A stretch of DNA of 64,000 bases from Aequorivita echinoideorum (GCF_018476645.1 NZ_JAHCTB010000001.1:1-64000); one strand, 5' to 3'; positions 16,520 through 26,353 are shown, counted from the first letter of the stretch. Numbers and translations are program-made. The notes: generated by a model from the letters alone, not told the origin.

Positions 16520-18718
16520 TTAAAGATTTTTCTTGATGAAGTCGGTCATCTTGGTGTATAGGTGCAAACGCGTGTTGCCGCCATAAATGCCGTGATTTTT
16601 ATCTGGGTAAATAGCCCAATCAAATTGCTTGTTGGCCTGTACCAAGGCCTCAATCAAGCGCATACTGTTCTGCACGTGCACATTATCATCTGCGCTTCCG
16701 TGAACCAATAGAAATTTACCCTTCAATTTATCCACGTGGGAAAGGGGAGAGTTATTGTCATACCCCGAAGCATTTTCCTGAGGCGTCTCCATATATCTTT
16801 CGGTATATATACTATCGTAGAATCTCCAGCTGGTAACTGGCGCTACCGATATTGCCATCGAGAAAGTATCTGCGCCTTGAAACAGACAGTTTGAAGACAT
16901 AAAGCCGCCATAACTCCAGCCCCAGATACCCATACGTGTTGCGTCTATGTATGGCTCGCTGCCTAGCTTTTTAGCGGCAGCTATCTGGTCCTCCACTTCA
17001 TATTTGCCCAGTTCCCTTTGGGTCATTTTTTTGAAATCGCGCCCTTTGAATCCCGTTCCCCTTCCGTCAACGCATGCAATTATGTAGCCCTGTTCGGCTA
17101 GCATTTGATGCCAAAAATCATTGGTGCCCATCCAACTATTTGATACATTCTGCGAACCGGGTCCCGAATATTGGTACATAAAAAGCGGATATTGTTTTGA
17201 AGCATCAAAATCCTTCGGCTTTATCACATACATATTCAAATCTTCACCATTGATTTTTATGGTTGAAAATTCCTTCGGGGAAATTTCATAGGAAGCCAAT
17301 CTGTTCTTAAGGGCATTGTTGTTTTTTATTTCGCGAAGCTGCTTGCCTGTCTTGGCTTCATTTAAAGTGAAAACATAAGGCGTTTCGGCATTTGAGAACG
17401 TATTGATGAAATAGGTATAATCCGCACTAAAGTCGGCATCATTAGTTCCCGTTTTTTGTGTCAATCTCGCTTTGTTTTTTCCGGAGGGCAGTATGGAATA
17501 CACATCCCTGTTGATGCTTCCGTTTTCTGTGCTTTGGTAATAAACCCGGCCGGTATTCTGGTCAAAACCATAAAAGTGGGTCACCTCCCAAGGCCCTTTG
17601 GTTACTTGGTTCATCAGCTTTCCATCCTTATCGTATTGATAAATGTGGTTCCATCCATCGCGCTCACTGGTCCAGAAAAAGGAATTATTATTCAAGAAAG
17701 TAAGATTATCGGTAACATCCACATAGGCGTCATCCTTTTCTTCCAATACCACATTTGCCGTGTTCTTTGCCACGTCCACAAATACCAAATCAATAATATT
17801 TTGATGTCTATTTGTAAGCTGTACGCTAAGCACGTTGTTATCCTTGGTCCAAAGCAAACGCGGAATGTAATAACTATTGAATTTCGAAAGGTCTACCTGC
17901 GTGGTCTTTCCACTGGTAAGTTCGTAGACGTGTAGCGACACTTTTGAATTGTTCTCGCCCGCTTTTGGATATTTGAAGGTATCTGCAGAAGGGTACAATT
18001 CTGAACCATACAAATCCATATTGAACTGCGGTACTTCGGTCTCGTCAAACTTAATGTATGCGAGCCTATCGCCATTGGTGCTCCACTCAAAGGCGCGCAC
18101 AAATGCGAATTCTTCTTCATAGACCCAATCCGTGATTCCGTTGATGGTGCTGTTTTTTTTACCATCTGTGGTAATTTGCTTTGTTTCGCCAGAGTTTAAA
18201 TCCTTCACATAAAGATTGTTTTCAAAACCGTATGCTATTTTGCTTCCGTCATTACTGAATGTTGGCTCTTGGATTTGGTTTGTGGACACAAGGCTGAATT
18301 GCTTTGAAGCCACATCATATACATAATATGTACCCAGCGAGGAGCGACGGTAAATCTGTTGCAGTTGGGTAGCGAAGAGAATCTTGGATTCGTCCTTATT
18401 GAATTCATAGGAAATGATATAATCTACCCCCTTCAGGTCACTGCTGTTGAGCAGGGTGCGTGCCAGATTGCCGCTCTTGTAATCATACACATCTATGGTG
18501 GACTGCCTTTTCTGCCTATCATAAGTAAGCACGGAATATTCCTTTCCGCTGTTGAGCGAACGCAGCTCGTCCAGCCCTTGCGTGCGGAAGGCACCGCCCC
18601 AGATTTCTTCTAAAGTTATTTTTTGTTGCGCCGTTACGGGAGAAATTGTGGCTAAAAACAGCACCAAAATGCCAAGAGGGAAATACTTCTTCAAACTGTT
18701 AAAATTTTGATACGCCAA
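16520..18718 (-). CDS. Dipeptidyl peptidase IV-type S9 family peptidase
   Basis: 732 aa with an N-terminal signal segment (ending PVTAQQ), a DPP IV N-terminal beta-propeller (about 60-470, including the Glu pair at YEEEFAF used to bind the substrate amino terminus) and a C-terminal alpha/beta hydrolase. The triad is S602 in GWSYGG, D678 in SADDNVH and H709 in DKNHG. It removes X-Pro or X-Ala dipeptides from peptides in the periplasm. The start is uncertain: the first codon here is TTG, and a second TTG at 18694 would give MKKYFPLG, a more standard signal peptide. Confidence 0.92.
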   Translation of the reverse strand: MAYQNFNSLKKYFPLGILVLFLATISPVTAQQKITLEEIWGGAFRTQGLDELRSLNSGKEYSVLTYDRQKRQSTIDVYDYKSGNLARTLLNSSDLKGVDYIISYEFNKDESKILFATQLQQIYRRSSLGTYYVYDVASKQFSLVSTNQIQEPTFSNDGSKIAYGFENNLYVKDLNSGETKQITTDGKKNSTINGITDWVYEEEFAFVRAFEWSTNGDRLAYIKFDETEVPQFNMDLYGSELYPSADTFKYPKAGENNSKVSLHVYELTSGKTTQVDLSKFNSYYIPRLLWTKDNNVLSVQLTNRHQNIIDLVFVDVAKNTANVVLEEKDDAYVDVTDNLTFLNNNSFFWTSERDGWNHIYQYDKDGKLMNQVTKGPWEVTHFYGFDQNTGRVYYQSTENGSINRDVYSILPSGKNKARLTQKTGTNDADFSADYTYFINTFSNAETPYVFTLNEAKTGKQLREIKNNNALKNRLASYEISPKEFSTIKINGEDLNMYVIKPKDFDASKQYPLFMYQYSGPGSQNVSNSWMGTNDFWHQMLAEQGYIIACVDGRGTGFKGRDFKKMTQRELGKYEVEDQIAAAKKLGSEPYIDATRMGIWGWSYGGFMSSNCLFQGADTFSMAISVAPVTSWRFYDSIYTERYMETPQENASGYDNNSPLSHVDKLKGKFLLVHGSADDNVHVQNSMRLIEALVQANKQFDWAIYPDKNHGIYGGNTRLHLYTKMTDFIKKNL

Positions 18719-18806
18719 GTTTACTAAAATTTTGTGAAAAACGGGCGGATTTTTATGTTAAATAAGGGCGTGCACGCATTATCAAGAACGCACAGATAAC
18801 CAGCAA

Positions 18807-19721
18807 CTATTCCCTCACCAGCGGCATGGTAGTACAGCGCAACAGTCCTTCCTGTTTAGAGATTTCGGCGTAAGGCACTTCCTCCACCGTAAAACCTTGT
18901 TCGCGTAGCCATGTGTTGAGGCGCGTAAAGTTTTTTTCTGAAATGACCACCTCAGGCGAAAGGGAAAATACATTGCTGTTCATATCATACATCTCCCGTT
19001 TGGTGATGTGGAAGCAGTTTTCCTTTCCAAAGAAATTTACCAGCCATTCATATTCCTCTTTAATCAAGAAACCTTCTTCGTGGATGATAGCCTTGCCCTT
19101 GCCCAGCGGCTGGAAGCAGCAATCCAGGTGCAGTGCGTTTTCATCGGCCACGGTGTTGCTTTTTTTAAGGCTGAAGGATTTCACCTTTTTATGCGGAAAT
19201 AATTTCTGAAGATGCCGTACCGCATTCATATTGGTACGCGCGGTGATGAAGCTGGGATAATCCTCGCCATAATAAGTGCCTACAAAAATGTAATCTCCCC
19301 ACGGCATTACATCGCCTCCCTCAATATGTGCGTGTTCCGGGAACTCAACTATTTTTGAAGGATCTATTTGCTCCAGCACGGCGTGCATGGCATCAATCTC
19401 CTTGCTGCGGTCCTCGAGTATGTTTGCTATTATGAATTTATCTTCAATTACAAAGGCAATATCCCGGGTAAAAATTTGGTTATAGTCTAGGATGGGCTCT
19501 GGGCGATAAACCGTTACGCCATACTTTTTGAAAACGGCCGCCACGGCTTCCATTTCGCGCACCATATCCTCATCTTTTGGGTACGTACCTGCTTTAATGT
19601 GTTCTGCCGATTTGGGATCGTAGGCATTCTCGAGCAACGGAACGGGCCCATTGCTATCTGCCCTTCCCAATACTACTGCCTTGAGGGGTGAAATTTCGTC
19701 ATTAATGTTCAACTGGATCAT
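18807..19721 (-). CDS. Arginine deiminase/dimethylarginine hydrolase-family enzyme
   Basis: 304 aa from ATG 19721; the family N-terminus (MIQLNINDE...) makes this start better than one at 19742, which falls in a terminator hairpin. Pentein fold of the guanidino-group-modifying superfamily. Visible active-site residues are D87 region (TRD), EGGD at 134-137, H198 in LHLD and C296 in LLRCTT. Likely hydrolyses arginine or a related guanidino compound to citrulline plus amine, but the substrate cannot be decided. It follows gltA on the same strand behind that gene's terminator, with a TATATTTG box only 5 bp before its start. Confidence 0.82.
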   Translation of the reverse strand: MIQLNINDEISPLKAVVLGRADSNGPVPLLENAYDPKSAEHIKAGTYPKDEDMVREMEAVAAVFKKYGVTVYRPEPILDYNQIFTRDIAFVIEDKFIIANILEDRSKEIDAMHAVLEQIDPSKIVEFPEHAHIEGGDVMPWGDYIFVGTYYGEDYPSFITARTNMNAVRHLQKLFPHKKVKSFSLKKSNTVADENALHLDCCFQPLGKGKAIIHEEGFLIKEEYEWLVNFFGKENCFHITKREMYDMNSNVFSLSPEVVISEKNFTRLNTWLREQGFTVEEVPYAEISKQEGLLRCTTMPLVRE

Positions 19722-19725
19722 AAGG

Positions 19726-19733
19726 CAAATATA
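19726..19733 (-). promoter_or_regulatory. TAnnTTTG box abutting a start codon
   Basis: TATATTTG on the minus strand matches the -7 consensus exactly and ends four bases before the ATG at 19721. A transcript from it would begin at or near the start codon, that is, leaderless. No TTTG is seen at the -33 spacing, so this may be coincidence with the terminator T-run. Confidence 0.3.
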
Positions 19734-19762
19734 AAAAAGCACCTCGAAACGAAGTGCTTTTT
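19733..19762 (-). terminator. Rho-independent terminator of gltA
   Basis: Stem aaaaagcac (19734-19742) with gtgcttttt (19754-19762) and a further tcg/cga pair inside. It is U-rich on the minus strand, 21 bp past the gltA stop codon, and sits directly in front of the next gene on the same strand. Confidence 0.85.
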
Positions 19763-19783
19763 CTATATGTTAAAATGAAATGT

Positions 19784-21070
19784 CTATCGTTCTTCCATTG
19801 GAACGTAAGAGCGAAGATTCTCTCCTACGTAAATCTGTCTTGGCCTGCCGATGGGTTCCTTTTTAAGGCGCATTTCCCTCCACTGTGCAATCCAGCCCGG
19901 CAAACGTCCCAGTGCGAACATAGGCGTAAACATTTCAACGGGAATGCCCAATGACCTGTAGATTATCCCTGAATAGAAATCTACGTTAGGGTATAATTTT
20001 CTATCAACAAAATAGCTGTCCTCAAGGGCTTCTTTTTCAAGACCCTTAGCAATATCCAGCACTTGGTCTTCAATACCCATACTCTCCAGAACATCATCTG
20101 CCGCTTTTTTAATAATTTTCGCACGTGGGTCAAAATTCTTGTAAACTCTATGCCCAAAGCCCATCAATCGGAATGGGTCATCCTTATCCTTGGCTTTTGC
20201 CATAAATTTTTTGGTATCGCCTCCATCTTCCTTAATCGCTTCCAGCATTTCGATTACCGCTTGGTTTGCACCACCGTGCAGTGGCCCCCAAAGTGCAGCA
20301 ATACCAGCCGAAAGTGAAACGAAAAGACCAGCATGCGAAGACCCAACAATGCGCACCGTGGAGGTGGAGCAGTTCTGCTCGTGGTCTGCGTGAAGAATTA
20401 AAAGTTTATCCAGCGCATCTACAACCGTTTGTTTGGAATTGTATTCCCCGCTCGGTTTTTTGAACATCATCTTGACGAAATTGTCCACATACCCAAGATT
20501 ATCATCTCCATAATCCAATGGCAAGCCCAGGCGTTTTCTGTAGGTCCAGGCAGTAAGTACCGGGAATTTACCCAATATTTTTACGATAGCTTTATACATA
20601 TCCTCCTCACTATCAACATTTACTGAAGAAGGGTTGAATGCCACCAACGCTGATGTCAACGAAGAAAGAACGCCCATAGGGTGTGCAGATTTTGGGAAGC
20701 CGTCAAGTATTCTTTTTACGTCCTCATCTACGTGTGACTGTCCTTTAATATCTGTGTGAAATTTGTTTAGTTGTTGTTGGGTGGGCAATTCCCCAAAAAT
20801 GAGAAGATAGCATACTTCTAAAAAAGTAGCTTTCTCGGCAAGTTCCTCAATGGAATAGCCTCTGTATCTTAAAATTCCCTTTTCGCCATCCAGAAATGTG
20901 ATGGCACTTTCGCAGGCACCTGTGTTTTTGTATCCGGGATCGAGCGTTACAACACCTTTTGTGCTGCTTCGCAAGCTCTTTATATCTATTCCTAATTCAT
21001 TTTCTGTACCTTCCACGATGGGAAATTCATATTTTTTACCATCTATCTCGAGGGTTGCTATCTTTGCCAT
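19784..21070 (-). CDS. gltA: Citrate synthase
   Basis: Condenses acetyl-CoA with oxaloacetate to citrate, the entry step of the TCA cycle. 428 aa, the length of the hexameric type II bacterial enzyme with a small N-terminal beta domain (about 1-50). The catalytic histidines are in SHAGLF...LHGGANQ and MGFGHRVYKNFDPRA, and the Asp is in the C-terminal region near EDSYFVDR. Preceded by its own 170-bp leader containing the eno terminator, so it is transcribed separately from eno. Confidence 0.96.
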   Translation of the reverse strand: MAKIATLEIDGKKYEFPIVEGTENELGIDIKSLRSSTKGVVTLDPGYKNTGACESAITFLDGEKGILRYRGYSIEELAEKATFLEVCYLLIFGELPTQQQLNKFHTDIKGQSHVDEDVKRILDGFPKSAHPMGVLSSLTSALVAFNPSSVNVDSEEDMYKAIVKILGKFPVLTAWTYRKRLGLPLDYGDDNLGYVDNFVKMMFKKPSGEYNSKQTVVDALDKLLILHADHEQNCSTSTVRIVGSSHAGLFVSLSAGIAALWGPLHGGANQAVIEMLEAIKEDGGDTKKFMAKAKDKDDPFRLMGFGHRVYKNFDPRAKIIKKAADDVLESMGIEDQVLDIAKGLEKEALEDSYFVDRKLYPNVDFYSGIIYRSLGIPVEMFTPMFALGRLPGWIAQWREMRLKKEPIGRPRQIYVGENLRSYVPMEER

Positions 21071-21193
21071 AAATATTGTTTATTTTTTATTAATTCAGAA
21101 TTGCTAATTTACAAAAAATAGGTCAATTTTCTTGGTAATTGCGTGATGTATGTTAGGTTAAATTATCCTTAATAGACAACTCCAAATTCCATA

Positions 21194-21220
21194 AAAAAAC
21201 CCTGCCGAAAGCAAGGGTTT
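21194..21220 (-). terminator. Rho-independent terminator of eno
   Basis: On the minus strand aaacccttgc pairs across a short loop with gcagggttt (one bulge) and is followed by a T-run. Located 20 bp past the eno stop. Confidence 0.85.
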
Positions 21221-21239
21221 ATAAGTAAGTGAAATCATC

Positions 21240-22526
21240 TTAAATTTTGAATGCCTTCCTCTGTGGGAAGTAAGCAACATCACCCAGTTGTTCTTCAATT
21301 CGCAATAGTTGATTGTATTTTGCCATACGGTCACTTCTTGAGGCGGAGCCCGTTTTAATCTGTCCGCAATTAAGCGCCACGGCCAAGTCTGCGATGGTAT
21401 TATCCTCGGTTTCCCCACTCCTGTGGCTCATTACCGAAGTATAGCCCGCATTATGCGCCATATTTACGGCGGCAATTGTCTCGGTTAATGTTCCAATTTG
21501 ATTTACTTTTATAAGAATGGAATTGGCAATTTTTTCAGAAATACCTTTTGAAAGTCTTTCTACATTGGTAACAAATAAATCATCCCCCACCAGTTGAACT
21601 TTATGCCCTATTTTTTCGGTTAAATATTTCCAACCTTCCCAATCGTTCTCATCCATCCCATCTTCTATGGAAATGATTGGATATTTCTCGCATAATTCCG
21701 CCAGATAATCCGCCTGTTCTTTAGATGAGCGAACTTTCCCTTTTTCCCCTTCAAACTTTGTGTAATCATATTTTTTCTTCACATAAAATTCTGCGGAAGC
21801 GCAATCCAGTGCAATCATAACATCATCGCCAAGTTTATAACCCGCTTTTTTCGTAGCCTTTGCAATAGTTTCCAGGGCATCTTCGGTTCCATCCAGAGTG
21901 GGCGCAAATCCGCCTTCATCACCAACGGCAGTGCTTAAACCTCTATCGTGAAGAACTTTTTTAAGATTATGGAATATTTCTGACCCCATTTGCATCGCAT
22001 GCGTAAAGTTTTTAGCTTTAACGGGCATTACCATAAATTCTTGAAATGCAATGGGCGCATCGCTATGTGAACCACCGTTGATGATATTCATCATAGGTAC
22101 GGGCAAAGTTTTGGCACTTACCCCACCCACGTAGCGATACAAGGGCATACCAAGCTCATTCGCCGCAGCCTTAGCAACCGCAAGGGAAACACCCAAAATG
22201 GCATTCGCGCCCAGTTTTGATTTGTTTTTGCTACCGTCAAGATCGATCATCGTTTTGTCGATGAGTTCCTGCTCAAAAACGGAAATTCCCAATAGGGTTC
22301 CAGCGATTTTGCCATTTACATTTTCAACCGCTTTTAGAACACCTTTGCCCATAAAATCCTTTCCACCATCGCGAAGCTCAACTGCCTCGTGCTCGCCAGT
22401 AGAAGCGCCGGATGGAACAGCGGCACGTCCCAGATAGCCATTTTCCGTAACTACATCAACTTCAACAGTGGGATTCCCTCTGGAATCAAATATTTGTCTG
22501 GCAGTAATTTGAATTATAATACTCAT
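21240..22526 (-). CDS. eno: Enolase
   Basis: Interconverts 2-phosphoglycerate and phosphoenolpyruvate in glycolysis and gluconeogenesis; Mg-dependent, cytoplasmic. 428 aa. Conserved features include the N-terminal [27 protein letters not shown], the metal-binding SIEDGMDE, the catalytic Lys in LIKVNQIGT and the SHRSGETED signature. Located 78 bp downstream of carA with a terminator between, so it needs its own promoter, which I could not identify. Confidence 0.97.
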   Translation of the reverse strand: MSIIIQITARQIFDSRGNPTVEVDVVTENGYLGRAAVPSGASTGEHEAVELRDGGKDFMGKGVLKAVENVNGKIAGTLLGISVFEQELIDKTMIDLDGSKNKSKLGANAILGVSLAVAKAAANELGMPLYRYVGGVSAKTLPVPMMNIINGGSHSDAPIAFQEFMVMPVKAKNFTHAMQMGSEIFHNLKKVLHDRGLSTAVGDEGGFAPTLDGTEDALETIAKATKKAGYKLGDDVMIALDCASAEFYVKKKYDYTKFEGEKGKVRSSKEQADYLAELCEKYPIISIEDGMDENDWEGWKYLTEKIGHKVQLVGDDLFVTNVERLSKGISEKIANSILIKVNQIGTLTETIAAVNMAHNAGYTSVMSHRSGETEDNTIADLAVALNCGQIKTGSASRSDRMAKYNQLLRIEEQLGDVAYFPQRKAFKI

Positions 22527-22562
22527 GGGATAATTTTCTATTAGAATGATATAATATTATTG

Positions 22563-22593
22563 AAAAACCCCAAAAGTTTTGAAGCTTTTGAGG
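22563..22593 (-). terminator. Rho-independent terminator of carA
   Basis: On the minus strand CCTCAAAAG pairs with CTTTTGGGG (9 bp, one G-U) around an eight-base loop, followed by TTTTT. Twelve bases past the carA stop. Confidence 0.8.
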
Positions 22594-22604
22594 TCTTAAA
22601 GAAT

Positions 22605-23726
22605 TTATGAAGTTTGCAATGTATGTTTTTCAATATTCTCGATAAATTGATCAAAAAGATACGAAGCGTCGTGCGGCCCTGGGCTTGCTTCCGGATGGTA
22701 TTGTACTGAGAAAACAGGTTTTCCCTTAACACGAATTCCAGAGGCGGTTTGATCATTTAAGTGCAAATGGGTAATTTCAATATTATTATTGGCCTCTGCC
22801 GACTCCCTATTGATCGCAAACCCGTGATTTTGACTCGTAATTTCGCCTTCGCCAGTTACTAAATTTATAATGGGGTGATTTATCCCGCGGTGGCCGTGGT
22901 GCATTTTATAGGTCGAGATACCATTTGCCAAAGCCAATACTTGATGCCCCAAACAAATTCCAAAAAAGGGACGATTATTCTCGATAATTTTTTTAGTCAC
23001 TGAAATAGCATTGCTCAACGGTTCGGGATCGCCCGGTCCATTAGACAAGAAATAACCATCCGGATTAAATTGCTCCATTTCTTCAAACGAAGATGTATAC
23101 GGAAAAACCTTTATGTAGCAATCCCTTTCGGCCAATCTGCGAAGGATATTCTTTTTGATACCAACATCCAAAGCTGAGATTTTATATTTTGCATTTTCAT
23201 CTCCAAAAAAATAAGCCTCTTTCGTAGAAACTTTTGAAGCAAGCTCCAGACCATCCATATTTGGAACTTCAGCCAATTGTTTTTTAAGGTCTTCAATTTT
23301 ATCAACTTCCGTGGAAATTACAGCATTCATAGCACCATTATCACGGATGTAGCTTACCAGAGCACGCGTATCAACATCACTAATGGCCAGTAGATTATTT
23401 CTATCCAGAAATTCCAGCAATGAACTGTCTGCTGCGGGCCTTGAATAATTATAACTGAAATTGCGAACTACCAAACCTGCAATTTTTATGCTGTCTGATT
23501 CATTTTCATCCTTATTGGTTCCGTAATTTCCAATGTGGGCATTGGTAGCCACCATAATCTGTCCATAATAGGAAGGATCCGTAAAAATTTCTTGGTAGCC
23601 GGTCATACCCGTATTGAAACAGACTTCCCCAAATGCAGAGCCTTCTTTGTTCCCTATAGCTTTTCCATGAAAAATGGCTCCGTCGGCAAGTAATATGAAT
23701 GCTTTTTTTCTTGTTTGGTATTTCAT
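22605..23726 (-). CDS. carA: Carbamoyl-phosphate synthase small (glutaminase) subunit
   Basis: Releases ammonia from glutamine and channels it to CarB for carbamoyl phosphate, used in pyrimidine and arginine synthesis. 373 aa. The N-terminal CPSase small-chain domain (to about 150) is followed by a class I glutamine amidotransferase with C258 in FGICLGHQ, H344 and E346 in YHPEASPGP. carB is not next to it in this window. A short dispersed repeat lies 19 bp before the start and the rplQ terminator lies further upstream. Confidence 0.96.
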   Translation of the reverse strand: MKYQTRKKAFILLADGAIFHGKAIGNKEGSAFGEVCFNTGMTGYQEIFTDPSYYGQIMVATNAHIGNYGTNKDENESDSIKIAGLVVRNFSYNYSRPAADSSLLEFLDRNNLLAISDVDTRALVSYIRDNGAMNAVISTEVDKIEDLKKQLAEVPNMDGLELASKVSTKEAYFFGDENAKYKISALDVGIKKNILRRLAERDCYIKVFPYTSSFEEMEQFNPDGYFLSNGPGDPEPLSNAISVTKKIIENNRPFFGICLGHQVLALANGISTYKMHHGHRGINHPIINLVTGEGEITSQNHGFAINRESAEANNNIEITHLHLNDQTASGIRVKGKPVFSVQYHPEASPGPHDASYLFDQFIENIEKHTLQTS

Positions 23727-23745
23727 TATTGAAGTTTTTCAAATT

Positions 23746-23767
23746 TCAAGTTGCAGGTTTCAGGTTT
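23746..23767. repeat. 22-bp dispersed repeat, copy 1 (upstream of carA)
   Basis: tcaagttgcaggtttcaggt and two following t's matches the copy at 63650-63671 at 21 of 22 positions (g for t, c for t differences depending on alignment of the ttgc/tttc step). Both copies lie just upstream of a minus-strand start codon (carA, murC) in the same orientation. Confidence 0.55.
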
Positions 23768-23795
23768 AAAACTGAACCTTTCTTAAAAATCTTTG

Positions 23796-23803
23796 CAAAA
23801 ATA
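23796..23803 (-). promoter_or_regulatory. Candidate -7 element of carA
   Basis: TATTTTTG on the minus strand matches TAnnTTTG exactly, about 70 bp upstream of the carA start and just downstream of the rplQ terminator. No clear TTTG at the -33 spacing. Confidence 0.35.
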
Positions 23804-23804
23804 G

Positions 23805-23841
23805 TATAAAAAAAGGGATAAACGAAAACGCTTATCCCTTT
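23805..23841 (-). terminator. Terminator of the ribosomal supercluster (after rplQ)
   Basis: Perfect 10-bp stem aaagggataa (minus strand 23841-23832) with ttatcccttt (23821-23812), ten-base loop, then TTTT. It closes the alpha operon 25 bp past the rplQ stop. Confidence 0.93.
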
Positions 23842-23865
23842 GTTATTTGATGAACTGGAAATCAT

Positions 23866-24372
23866 TTATTCCTCTTCCTTTTTAGCTTCTTTATCAGCTT
23901 TTGCTGGAGCGGCTTTTGCAGCAGGTGCAGCAGCGGCTTCAGTTCCTGCATTTCCACCGCGACGGCTTCTACGTGTGGATTTCTTCTTAGTTGCTTTACC
24001 AGCATTGTAAAGCTCGTTGAAATCTACAAGCTCTATCATTGCCATATCAGCGTTATCACCTAAACGATTACCCAATTTAATAATACGGGTATAACCTCCC
24101 GGACGGTCACCAACTTTTGGCGCAACAGTTCTGAAAAGTTCAGCGACTGCTTCTTTTTGACGCAATTTTGCGAAAACCAAACGACGGTTGTGTGTAGTGT
24201 CTTCCTTAGACTTTGTTACCAATGGCTCTACAAATTGCTTCAACGCTTTCGCCTTTGCAACAGTTGTGTTGATGCGTTTGTGCTCAACAAGTGAACAAGC
24301 CATGTTTGCCAACATAGAGTGTCGATGGGCAGTTTTTCTACCTAAGTGATTTATTTTTTTTCCGTGTCTCAT
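23866..24372 (-). CDS. rplQ: 50S ribosomal protein L17 (bL17)
   Basis: 168 aa. The first about 118 residues are a normal bL17 core ([12 protein letters not shown] start, the RPGGYTRI segment), which sits at the base of the large subunit. The last about 50 residues are a Lys/Arg then Ala/Lys/Glu low-complexity tail, longer than in E. coli (127 aa) and common in Bacteroidota. Last gene of the supercluster; separated from rpoA by 144 bp that hold a long inverted repeat. Confidence 0.96.
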   Translation of the reverse strand: MRHGKKINHLGRKTAHRHSMLANMACSLVEHKRINTTVAKAKALKQFVEPLVTKSKEDTTHNRRLVFAKLRQKEAVAELFRTVAPKVGDRPGGYTRIIKLGNRLGDNADMAMIELVDFNELYNAGKATKKKSTRRSRRGGNAGTEAAAAPAAKAAPAKADKEAKKEEE

Positions 24373-24452
24373 GACGTTTTTGTTATCATCATCTTGCTAC
24401 AAGATCCGTTCATCGGAGAGCAAATTATGATGGGTTAAATTTTTATAGATTT

Positions 24453-24507
24453 GAGATTTGAGATATGAGACAACAGAATAAATCTAAAATCTCATATCTC
24501 AAATCTC
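24453..24507. repeat. 18-bp perfect inverted repeat between rpoA and rplQ
   Basis: gagatttgagatatgaga (24453-24470) is the exact reverse complement of 24490-24507, with a 19-base loop. In the operon transcript this would be a stable hairpin just after rpoA. It is AT-rich and lacks a T-run, so it is not a standard terminator. It could be a repetitive extragenic element, an RNase site or a partial attenuator. Confidence 0.85.
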
Positions 24508-24516
24508 ACGTCTATG

Positions 24517-25509
24517 TTAGTCTTTATCTAATTTATATTTTGCAAGATCCATCCCGAAGTTAAGGCCTTTCACATTTACAAGCTCTTCAAGCTCTGTAAG
24601 CGATTTTTTACCGAAGTTGCGGAATTTCATCAAGTCATTTTTGTTAAAGGAAACAAGGTCTCCCAAAGTATCAACTTCGGCAGCTTTCAAACAATTTAGC
24701 GCACGAACCGAAAGGTCCATATCCACTAATTTAGTTTTAAGCAATTGACGCATATGAAGCGATTCCTCGTCGTATGTTTCAGTTTGTGCAATTTCATCTG
24801 CCTCCAAAGTTATGCGCTCATCGCTGAACAGCATAAAGTGGTGAATCAATGTTTTAGCAGCTTCCGTCAATGCATCTTTTGGGTGGATTGATCCATCTGT
24901 TACAATTTCGAAAACCAATTTTTCGTAATCGGTTTTTTGCTCTACACGGAAGTTTTCAATACTGTACTTCACGTTTTTGATTGGTGTGTAGATAGAATCT
25001 GTAAAGATTGTTCCCAGAGGCGCATTTGCTTTTTTGTTTTCTTCAGCAGGAACATAACCGCGACCCTTTTCAATAGTAATTTCAAAATTAAGGTTCACTT
25101 TTGGATCCATATTACAAAGAATCAATTCTGGATTCAAAACTTGGAAACCTGAAATGAATTTTTGAAAATCACCCGCTTTCAATTGCTCGTTTCCAGAAAC
25201 TGAAATAGTGACGGTCTCGTTGTCTATCTCATCAATCTGTCTTTTGAAACGAACCTGTTTCAGGTTCAAAATAATTTCGGTAACATCTTCCACTACTCCA
25301 GCGATGGTAGAAAATTCGTGATCGACTCCTTCGATGCGAACCGAGGTGATGGCGAATCCTTCCAAAGAGGAAAGAAGTACGCGTCTTAACGCATTACCCA
25401 CGGTAAGCCCGTAACCTGGTTCCAAGGGACGAAATTCGAACTTCCCCTCGAAATCGGTAGAGTTTACCATTATAACCTTGTCAGGCTTTTGAAAACTAAA
25501 TACTGCCAT
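24517..25509 (-). CDS. rpoA: RNA polymerase alpha subunit
   Basis: 330 aa, normal length. The N-terminal domain (to about 230) dimerises and nucleates beta/beta-prime assembly; it shows the [19 protein letters not shown] helix. An acidic linker leads to the C-terminal DNA- and activator-binding domain (about 255-320) with the helix-hairpin-helix segment [14 protein letters not shown] and [11 protein letters not shown]. Position between rpsD and rplQ is the standard alpha operon order. Confidence 0.98.
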   Translation of the reverse strand: MAVFSFQKPDKVIMVNSTDFEGKFEFRPLEPGYGLTVGNALRRVLLSSLEGFAITSVRIEGVDHEFSTIAGVVEDVTEIILNLKQVRFKRQIDEIDNETVTISVSGNEQLKAGDFQKFISGFQVLNPELILCNMDPKVNLNFEITIEKGRGYVPAEENKKANAPLGTIFTDSIYTPIKNVKYSIENFRVEQKTDYEKLVFEIVTDGSIHPKDALTEAAKTLIHHFMLFSDERITLEADEIAQTETYDEESLHMRQLLKTKLVDMDLSVRALNCLKAAEVDTLGDLVSFNKNDLMKFRNFGKKSLTELEELVNVKGLNFGMDLAKYKLDKD

Positions 25510-25602
25510 TTTTTTTCTTCGTTTTAATTGTCATTTGGTTGCGCGGTTTAAAAGTTTGAAGAATACTATAAACCCTTTGGCCAAATACCAATGGATTATT
25601 TA

Positions 25603-26208
25603 TTATTTAGAATATAATTCGACGATGAACTGCTCGTTGATGTTTTCCGGAATTTGGATACGCTCTGGAACTGCAACGAAAGTACCTTCTTTCTTTTCAG
25701 CATTCCAAGTGATCCACTCGTAAACATTATTTGAGTTTGAAAGCGAATTGTTGATTGCCTCAAGAGATTTTGATTTCTCTCTTACGGCCACTACATCACC
25801 AGGCTTTAACTGGTAAGATGGAATATTTACTTTTTCACCATTAACGGTAATATGACGGTGGGACACCAATTGTCTCGCACCGGCACGGCTGGGGGAAATC
25901 CCCATACGGTACACTACGTTATCCAAACGTGACTCCGCGATTTGAAGCAACACCTGACCTGTGATTCCAGGAGCAGCGGTAGCTTTTTTAAACATATTTC
26001 TAAACTGGCGCTCCAAAATACCGTAGGTATATTTCGCTTTTTGCTTCTCAGCAAGCTGGATAGCGTATTCAGATTTTTTACCACGACGACGTGCGTTGCC
26101 GTGTTGCCCCGGAGGGTAATTTCGTTTTTCGAAAGACTTATCGTCTCCGAAGATAGCTTCCCCGAACTTTCGGGCGATTTTAGTTTTTGGACCAGTATAT
26201 CTTGCCAT
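25603..26208 (-). CDS. rpsD: 30S ribosomal protein S4 (uS4)
   Basis: 201 aa. Primary 16S rRNA-binding protein that nucleates 30S body assembly. The N-terminus ([14 protein letters not shown]) lacks the cysteine cluster, so this is the zinc-free form. An S4 RNA-binding domain lies at about 92-155 ([10 protein letters not shown]... [13 protein letters not shown]). In E. coli S4 autoregulates the alpha operon; the target would have to be found here in the 153-bp spacer before it or upstream of rpsM. Confidence 0.97.
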   Translation of the reverse strand: MARYTGPKTKIARKFGEAIFGDDKSFEKRNYPPGQHGNARRRGKKSEYAIQLAEKQKAKYTYGILERQFRNMFKKATAAPGITGQVLLQIAESRLDNVVYRMGISPSRAGARQLVSHRHITVNGEKVNIPSYQLKPGDVVAVREKSKSLEAINNSLSNSNNVYEWITWNAEKKEGTFVAVPERIQIPENINEQFIVELYSK

Positions 26209-26305
26209 TTTGGTTTTAATTACGAAGGAAAACTAAATTAAGGTCTTATTCTTATCCTTTAGTTTCTGTAGGCCTTCAGTTGATATTATTTGATTTAAAA
26301 TTTAC

Positions 26306-26353
26306 GATTTCGGACGTACGATTTAAAATTCTTAATAACGTATATCCGAAATC
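26306..26353. repeat. Inverted repeat in the rpsK-rpsD spacer
   Basis: gatttcgga (26306-26314) pairs with tccgaaatc (26345-26353). Nearby are direct copies of tacgattt (26303-26310 and 26318-26324 region). The spacer (26209-26361, 153 bp) is long for this operon and holds no ORF. Confidence 0.55.
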
